From the NCBI GenBank assembly GCA_038025085.1, contig CM076143.1, positions 12,237,001 to 12,301,000 of the forward strand: a stretch of DNA of 64,000 nucleotides. Reading direction: 5' to 3'. Shown here piece by piece: positions 59,401 through 64,000 of this stretch. The position numbers were made by a program, and so were the translations under genes. How positions within the stretch are numbered: position 1 is the first letter of the stretch; every line of letters starts with the position of its first letter. The notes under the pieces were generated by a model that made no database searches, was not told the origin of the DNA, and saw only the letters and a list, made by a program, of their open reading frames with translations. This DNA comes from Tetragonia tetragonoides. Lineage: Eukaryota > Streptophyta > Magnoliopsida > Caryophyllales > Aizoaceae.

Positions 59401-60822
59401 AGGCAAGGCTAGCAATCAGTGCTTAGTTTCCTTCTAGGTAAGGTTAATAATCCCTGCTTAGTTACTTCTTCAATCTGCTGGTCGAGCTAACCAAAGCTCA
59501 TATAGCTCCATCAACTTATCAAACTGTTGAATGAGCTTGTTCTTCAGGCAGATAAGGAGAGTATTAAAAGAAACAGCTAATCGGAAAGTGAGGGGGAAAG
59601 CGGAAGGGTGACGGGGATGTTATGCTATCTTTACCACATCCATAAATCTTACTTCATGCTGTTTAGTGTTTAATAATGATAGATCTCGTGAGGCTTGGGT
59701 TGGAGAGCAGTGGCTCTCCCTCCAATCCTCCACATTTTCTGGCAAAAACCAGAGTTCGATACTCATTGCCTCATCGCCAAGTTTTCCGTTCCAAAAAGAA
59801 AATTGATAATTCTTGTGAAGTAGGCTGTTGTTGTTGTGATGGTCTTGACTAAAATGCCATGCAACTAGCTCCGATAACCTGATCTCTTCATTGGTAGGGC
59901 TTTTGTCTACTTTCAGGTCTGGCTCACTTTACTTATATGTCAGTTTGAAGTTTGTATTATAGTCTTTATGAGCATACTGATGGTGTCAACTTGTCTTAGT
60001 TATTTTCTAGTTTTTTTTCTTCTTCTTTTTGTTGATTTAGATTTCATCCCCATACCTTATGTTACAGTAGTGGTGCGGATGCATATTATTGTTTCAACAA
60101 AAAGTTCTGATAGGGTGATCTGTAGAGCATAATTTCCGGATATGTCTACTAGTTCTTGGTGAAGCAAGTAGCCATACATGTTTGTGAGCAGGAACACTGT
60201 ACATTATGTTTTTTCTTCTTTTTCTCCACCCCTCACCCCCTTCTTGACCATTACATGTGCTTCATACTCATCCATGGAGCTGTGAATTGTAGAGTAATAA
60301 TATTTGATTGATATTATCCGTTAATTGTGTTACAGATCGCTCAAACATGCCCCTGAAGCATAATGACATGATTACTGCTGGTACTCATGTATGCAAGTAA
60401 GTGCCTTGTAATATATCCTTCTGTTTTTGGGAGATTATTGATGTATATAATCAGAGGGGGAATGTGCACATTGCTTAACGTCTAATACTCTTAATGTTTT
60501 TTCTTATAAGATTGCTTGCAAAGGCATGTACTGGCCTACTGGGTTTCTTTCCCTAGTAACACGGGAGTATTAATGTGTTTCCTTCTCTCTTGAATTTTAA
60601 TAGCTATCCTGTCTTTATGTAGCAAGCAGAAAAGATGGTACTCCGTATACTAGTAGACTAATATTGCTATACTAATGCTAATATGTCCACGTTGTTTCAT
60701 ATCTGTTTCTTTGTATTCTAAACTTTTGTCTGACTTTCTAAGTTCCTTCTTTGTGCAGTGATTGTTATGACAAGTTGGTTTCATTTCTTCTCTACTGGTT
60801 CCGGATTTCATTGCCTAATCAT
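41429..60822 (+). CDS. CHFR-like E3 ubiquitin ligase (FHA and RING), 3' end outside the window
   Basis: Visible exons: 41429-41516, 45966-46113, 47227-47324, 49273-49337, 49445-49536, 49647-49770, 52572-52658, 54244-54343, 56477-56584, 57029-57129, 58421-58486, 58591-58678, 60336-60396, 60759-60822. All are GT-AG and give 430 codons without a stop. Residues about 25-122 look like a divergent FHA domain (VWAKL...IVRNSD...IRNK...VDGAVLQ). The C3HC4 RING uses C143, C146, C159, H161, C164, C167, C184 and C187. A basic patch RRSRRKRARSP, possibly nuclear, is at about 240-250. A Cys-rich region follows (PCPQCG...CQSCGG...CGAYWH), as in CHFR. Animal CHFR is a mitotic-stress checkpoint ligase; the plant role is inferred. 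The usual C-terminal CWYGYACRTQ-like zinc motif was not found before 64000, so the last exon should lie to the right. Introns total about 18 kb and are loaded with retroposons. Confidence 0.88.
42480..44560 (+). mobile_element. Degenerate LINE (L1 type) in intron 1 of the CHFR-like gene
   Basis: Reverse-transcriptase text appears in broken frames: EKAYNRVSWGMLDEMF and VVKGFG near 43165-43230, VSHSSPIVQCHDSLL near 43440, and the C-terminal zf-RVT-type phrase IERNHRTFSNNF near 44320-44350. Many stops and frameshifts show it is old. Borders are approximate. Confidence 0.6.
45315..45790 (+). mobile_element. LINE 3' fragment with an internal 99-bp tandem duplication
   Basis: It has the same 3' end as the fragment at 51050: AKAAGAFKG-like coding remnant, then the hairpin GAGGACTCCTTGTCCTC (45728-45744), TTTAATTGTAA and an A-rich tail (to about 45790). 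A 99-bp unit is repeated at 45315-45413 and 45414-about 45505. Confidence 0.6.
46225..46565 (+). mobile_element. LINE 3' fragment
   Basis: A remnant of the C-terminal zf-RVT region (RLGLVGIGWCTVLG, then SLWAKVAAAP in another frame) leads to GAGGACTCCTTGTCCTTC (46488-46505) and a TTGATTAATAAAAATT tail. Frames are broken. Confidence 0.55.
46830..47127. mobile_element. hAT-like MITE, CG-rich, in intron 2 of the CHFR-like gene
   Basis: The ends CATGGTTCGAAATCGCGG and CCGATATTTAACACCATG are inverted with mismatches. The 8-bp duplication GTTGTAAT lies at 46822-46829 and 47128-47135. The interior is unusually rich in CG dinucleotides (ATCGCGGTATCGG, GTATCGGCC units). Confidence 0.82.
47830..48050 (+). 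mobile_element. LINE 3' fragment, decayed
   Basis: The phrase GGGCTAAGGCAGGAGGGGC, TTTTAAGAG and the altered hairpin AAGGGCTACTTGTCCTC (47982-47998) match the same LINE 3' region as the copies at 45315 and 51050. Confidence 0.45.
48600..49075 (-). mobile_element. LINE fragment, minus strand
   Basis: The minus strand near 48858-48750 reads WCIWFERNLREITRV, the typical C-terminal phrase of plant LINE ORF2. Borders were not found. Confidence 0.4.
49886..50048 (+). mobile_element. SINE, plus strand
   Basis: A-box-like CTCAATGGTAAAGCACCC (49894-49911) and B-box-like AGGGGTTCAAGGTGC (49932-49946) have the spacing of a tRNA-derived SINE. CTCATGAGCATAA before it and CTCATGAAATAA after it may be a decayed target duplication. 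Confidence 0.55.
50409..50500 (-). mobile_element. SINE fragment, 5'-truncated, minus strand
   Basis: It matches the tail half of the SINE at 50629-50790 (ATCCAAGCTTTGCTTGACTA, CCTGAAGTTAACGACCAGG) and ends after the middle, lacking the A and B boxes. It starts with a T run. Confidence 0.6.
50629..50790 (-). mobile_element. SINE, full length, with 16-bp target duplication
   Basis: Direct repeats TAACATGAAGGGTCTC (50613-50628) and TAACATGAAGGGTGTC (50791-50806) flank it, 15 of 16 matching. The minus strand has an A box GGGTGGCTCAGCTGGTAAGA and a B-box-like ATGTTCAAGCCC about 45 bp later, so the head is tRNA-derived. It is the best-preserved of three relatives in this gene. Confidence 0.88.
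51050..51564 (+). mobile_element. 5'-truncated LINE with 16-bp target duplication
   Basis: It is flanked by AACTATGCATGTAACT (51034-51049 and 51565-51580). Coding remnants are CVMCRHDCEDGLHLFVLC (zf-RVT) in one frame, then AILWGIWLERNSRIF and YLTSLWTKAAGGFKG in another. The 3' end has the hairpin GAGGACTTCTTGTCCTC (51493-51509) and TTGATTGATTAATAAAA. It is the youngest-looking LINE copy here. Confidence 0.88.
53045..53330 (-). mobile_element. 5'-truncated LINE, minus strand, with 10-bp target duplication
   Basis: ATAATTAGAT flanks it (53035-53044 and 53331-53340). The minus strand encodes TVLWCIWLEKNARIF and ends with the hairpin GAGGACTCCTTGTCCTC (53103-53119 on the plus coordinates) and an A-rich tail. 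Confidence 0.8.
57622..57779 (-). mobile_element. SINE, same family as 50629, minus strand
   Basis: It is flanked by GAAGTTTCTTTTT (57609-57621) and GGAGTTACTTTTT (57780-57792). The body aligns with the 50629 copy along its whole length (GATAACATGGGTATC, CCTGAAGTTAACAACCAG, CTTACCAGCTGAGC). Confidence 0.8.
58765..59150 (+). mobile_element. LINE fragment in an intron of the CHFR-like gene
   Basis: Broken-frame text GNAVIVRFWEDAWNGVSYSL resembles the GDGxxIRFWEDxW motif before the zf-RVT domain of plant LINEs. No target duplication was found. Confidence 0.5.
59690..59815 (+). mobile_element. Possible SINE
   Basis: A-box-like GGTTGGAGAGCAGTGGCTCTC and B-box-like CAGAGTTCGATACTC, about 60 bp apart, with an A-rich end (CCAAAAAGAAAA). 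No target duplication was found. Confidence 0.4.
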
Positions 60823-61700
60823 GTAAGTACATTAACCCCTATTCGGAAAAAGAAAAAAAAATGTATACATTAACGTAAATTATATCAATGTGTTGACTGT
60901 TTCCCTACTTTCAGTGATATCTTATGGGTTACAAAAAGTGTTTTAGGTTCATGGGGTGGTCATTAGTTTTAACTATAAGTTGTTTTGCCCCCTAGTTTTA
61001 CTTGCATTTAAGTTACCACTGACCATATTAGTAGTAGCAGGCGGTCAATAACTGCCTCTAACCCACTCCAAAGTCTTTCAATATGTCTCCACTTATGTCC
61101 AGATCCATAGGACAAAAAAGAATAGTCGTCCCTGAGCCTTTCAATCAACTCTAGCCCTTCAGTCCCAAATATCACTCAGCAGACATACATTGTTTGCTTC
61201 GCCTATTGTGGCCCATTTGTGAAGGTCTGTAGTGGATAGAAAGAACTAGATCATGGCCCATTCATAAATGTGATTATTAGCATCTTTACGGGTGCTCCTA
61301 AGAAATATAAACCAAATAAAAGAATTATCAAAGAAAATATAAACCCATTAAAAGGATACCATTTTCAGAGGAGCTCAAAAAGTCATCTCCCTTCCTTCGC
61401 AGAGAATAAAAATTCTACTTTATCAAAATTTGAAGACCAAGGTATAGCTAGTCATGCTCCATGAAATTATACAAGAATCAAACCATATCATCTCCAAGAG
61501 CGAAACAAGTGACCCCTCACAGAATAGAAAGAAGTAGATAGTCGTCCATAACAGAAGCTGAGTGATCATCGCAGAAAATAAAGAATCTAGACCAAACATG
61601 AAATTTAACACTACTGACCGCTTGATCAGGCCAAGTAAAGCTATTAGGCTAAGGCTAAGGCTAAGGCTAAGGCTTGAGTTGAAGACTGCAGAAAAATCCT
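60823..61700. other. Intron of the CHFR-like gene, no feature recognised
   Basis: No exon was seen. A short run of GGCTAA (61647-61674) is near its end. Confidence 0.4.
61647..61674 (+). repeat. (GGCTAA)n short tandem repeat
   Basis: About 4.7 units of GGCTAA. It is not the plant telomere unit TTTAGGG. Confidence 0.85.
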
Positions 61701-64000
61701 AGCATTTCTTTATACTCTGGATCTTATGCAGGCGGAGAAATCCTTGCAAGTCTATGGCTTTCCAATTTCTGATGACAGCATTTGTAGAACCATCGTAGCT
61801 CATGAGCCAGACTCAACAGCCTCCGGTGAGCCCACAACCAAGCTAAATTCACAGATAACCTGATAAGAAGAAGAACACAGATAACCTGATAAGAAGAAGC
61901 ACAGTCAAACAAGATATGATTACAGAACTCAAAATTAGCTCTAATCAGCAAGCACATGTTTGCCAATTTGACTCCCCTAACAAAGTTCACAAGTAGCTTG
62001 GCTTCCCGTGGGGAGCAAACCAAGCAATGGGTTGGTGTCTAGGCACAACAATCTTCTCCCAAATTATTTTATGCCATTTAACCAAAGCTGTAGGATCTCT
62101 GTAATGATTATAGGCCTTAACCACCATAAATTTACCCTGAGAAACCCAAGCCTGTAGCTGAGATGAAGCTAAACAGGATTCACAAGAAAGGATCCAATCA
62201 TTCCTAATAGAGATGATTTTTTTCCAACCAAATCCTAGACAGAACTTCCTTGCAGTGAAAAACAAATAGGAGGACAACGCCTGTAAACCTGCAAAACGGG
62301 CCGTTCTGACGGGTCATTTCGCGTTGAATCAGGTTCAGTTCGGACTGGTATCTTCAGGTTTGGGTCTAATTCGGTTCATCTTGCTTCTTGTCGGGTTGAT
62401 ATCTGGGTCAGATCCATGTATCGTGTTGGGTTGATATCTGGTCGGGTCAGTTCAGATCACATTGATATGGTTAGGTCAATATTCCGGTTGTCTTTTTTTT
62501 AAAAAAAATAAGTTTTGGGGGTTCTTTTTTATTAGGGTTGGGTTCGGGTGCAAGTCTGATCAATTTGATCATGTGACGAAATGAACGGGTTTGTTCATAT
62601 GGTTATCAGTAATGATAAGTTATGAGTGTATTCTGTTCGGGTCACTTGGTAGGGGAGAATCAGGTTCGGTTCATTACCAGGTCTGCTAATTTTAGGCCGG
62701 TTATGGATCAGTTTGGTTTGTTTAGGAACATCATCAGGTGTTCCTATTCGGGCTGATATTGGGTCTCTGTTCGGATTAAATAGTCTGGTCAGCGGGTCTG
62801 AGTGAGCTTTGCGGCTTTGCCAGGTCTAGACATAGGGTCACGTTGTCTCAATAGCCATTTTCTTGCAAAGGCTCCCCTAGGACTACCATCAATATTGATG
62901 GCAAACATAGCAGGTGACACAATCTTTTATAAAATTCACCATTATCTGGGGCAACCAAAACTCAGCAAGGAACAGTTAAAGAATCTCCAATAACAGACTT
63001 GAAAGTTTGATACATCTAGTTTATTCACGAGTCTTGGAGAAATATGTAGCCCCACATAGTGTTTAACAAAATCATTAACCATGTTAAAGCAGATTGTTCA
63101 GGCATATGCTAACCTTTATGACTTAGCAAGTTGCACCTATTGGTAATAACTAACAACCTTGTAAAGGTTTAAACCACTAAACGGCAAGCAGAAGTCTAAA
63201 ACAAGGTTGCTCAAACTATGCTAACTGTCAGAGTGTCCAGTGACCATACCGATCTTGGACTCTGCCATTTTTTGAAAATTATGATTTTGGCTTAGCATGG
63301 AGTGTCCAATGTCCATACTCATGTCGGAATGTTTATTAACCGACACGGGTATCTGAGGCGAAATGAACATTCCAAGCAACATAGGTCTAAAATCAAGGTG
63401 GAGATCACTTCAGCAACTTACTACTTTTGAAGAAATCAGCAACAACATTACAAACTACTCTTGACCCACTATAGACCAGGCATTCATTAAGAAACAGGGA
63501 TTGTAACCTTCCAACCCAGGAGCCTTGTTATCAGCAATGGAAGATGTAGCATCTCAAATTTCATCATGTCACCAAAAGGTTAGGGTCCTAGTTCTAGGCA
63601 CCTTAATCCCCTACCAAAAAAGTTGAGTGTGAAGAGCTTGAACAGAAACTTCAATACTTGATAGCTTCTGGTAAAAAGCAACAAAAGCCACAGAGCTCTT
63701 CAGTCTTGAGGATCAGTTTCGGAAGCCCATCACAATCCTTGATACAACAACTTCCAGACTTCGCTTTCTTTTCAACTATGGCATGAAAGACTTACTACTT
63801 GCAATCTTTCAGGCCTGGGTTATTATGGACTAAATCAAAATCACAATTAACAGTCCTATGCTTATTTTTGTCAAGTTGCAGACCGTCTTAATACATTTTC
63901 AACAAAGGGTTTAATGAAAGCGGCCTCTGTAATACAAGGATAATTGTGTGTACGTTTGATCCCTTATACCCAGCTTCGCTGGGAGCCTGGTAACAGGATG
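61700..64000 (-). mobile_element. LINE on the minus strand, interrupted, running off the right edge
   Basis: Minus-strand text near 63555-63450 reads SIADNKAPGLEGYNP and then AWSIVGQ, the conserved start of a plant LINE reverse transcriptase. The stretch 62280-61990 reads GKFMVVKAYNHYRD and HQPIAWFAPHGK, the zf-RVT region. The order is right for one minus-strand element. About 550 bp of GC-rich repeat (62283-62829) separates the two parts. Frames are broken. Confidence 0.65.
62283..62829. mobile_element. Possible hAT-like element inside the LINE
   Basis: GGGTCGGGTT/GGTTCGG-type units resemble the subterminal repeats of the element at 21989. The ends TAAACCTGCAAAACG and the complement TAGACCTGGCAAAGCCG could be inverted termini. 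The 8-bp flanks do not match, so the call is weak. Confidence 0.35.

Noticed and set aside
61647..61674. Interstitial telomere repeat
   Set aside because: The unit is GGCTAA, not TTTAGGG or its complement, and there are fewer than five copies.

Overview
The window is nuclear DNA of a flowering plant, very probably a eudicot. Genes have AT-rich introns with GT-AG borders, and the spaces between them are filled with copia LTR elements, LINE and SINE retroposons and several kinds of small inverted-repeat elements. The species cannot be decided from the sequence alone. No bacterial, organellar or CRISPR-like features were seen. All exon joins are my own reading of splice sites; each proposed gene closes as a multiple of three, and no transcript data were available.

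Layout from left to right. (1) 1-3150: a broken Ty1/copia element on the minus strand, running off the left edge, with a short LTR at 2952-3150. (2) 3421-5383, plus strand: a four-exon gene whose product follows the PCNA sliding-clamp fold from end to end but is very divergent and has an in-frame TAG near its start. (3) 5384-8767: non-coding, with a degenerate tRNA-Ile-like sequence and a SINE. (4) 8768-13928, minus strand: a complete seven-exon MYB-CC (PHR1-like) transcription factor of 459 residues. (5) 15030-25860: repeat territory. It holds a 641-bp retroposon, a 150-bp AT microsatellite, a Tourist-like MITE, a long foldback element of Mutator type, a complete but gag-protease-only copia element with two LTRs, and a hAT-like MITE. 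(6) 26032-29264, plus strand: a complete six-exon caleosin/peroxygenase of 239 residues with ABRE and RY motifs upstream. (7) 30219-33099: a cluster of four MITEs. (8) 34224-39719, plus strand: a five-exon gene for a 789-residue kinase-like protein, probably a pseudokinase, whose N-terminus is made by three homologous tandem mini-exons. (9) 40711-41222: two MITEs inserted back to back. (10) 41429 to at least 60822, plus strand: a CHFR-like FHA-RING E3 ubiquitin ligase gene with 14 visible exons. Its introns are swollen by at least nine LINE fragments and several SINEs, and its last exon or exons lie beyond the right edge.

The genes are ordinary unlinked plant genes: a replication-clamp relative, a phosphate-starvation regulator, a lipid-body enzyme, a kinase-like protein and a checkpoint-type ubiquitin ligase. 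I see no operon-like logic among them. The most unusual items are the divergent PCNA-like locus, the triplicated mini-exons, a MITE family with shared termini but different simple-repeat interiors, a conserved hairpin at the 3' end of the LINE fragments, and a copia element whose two LTRs differ mainly in one patch after the TATA box.
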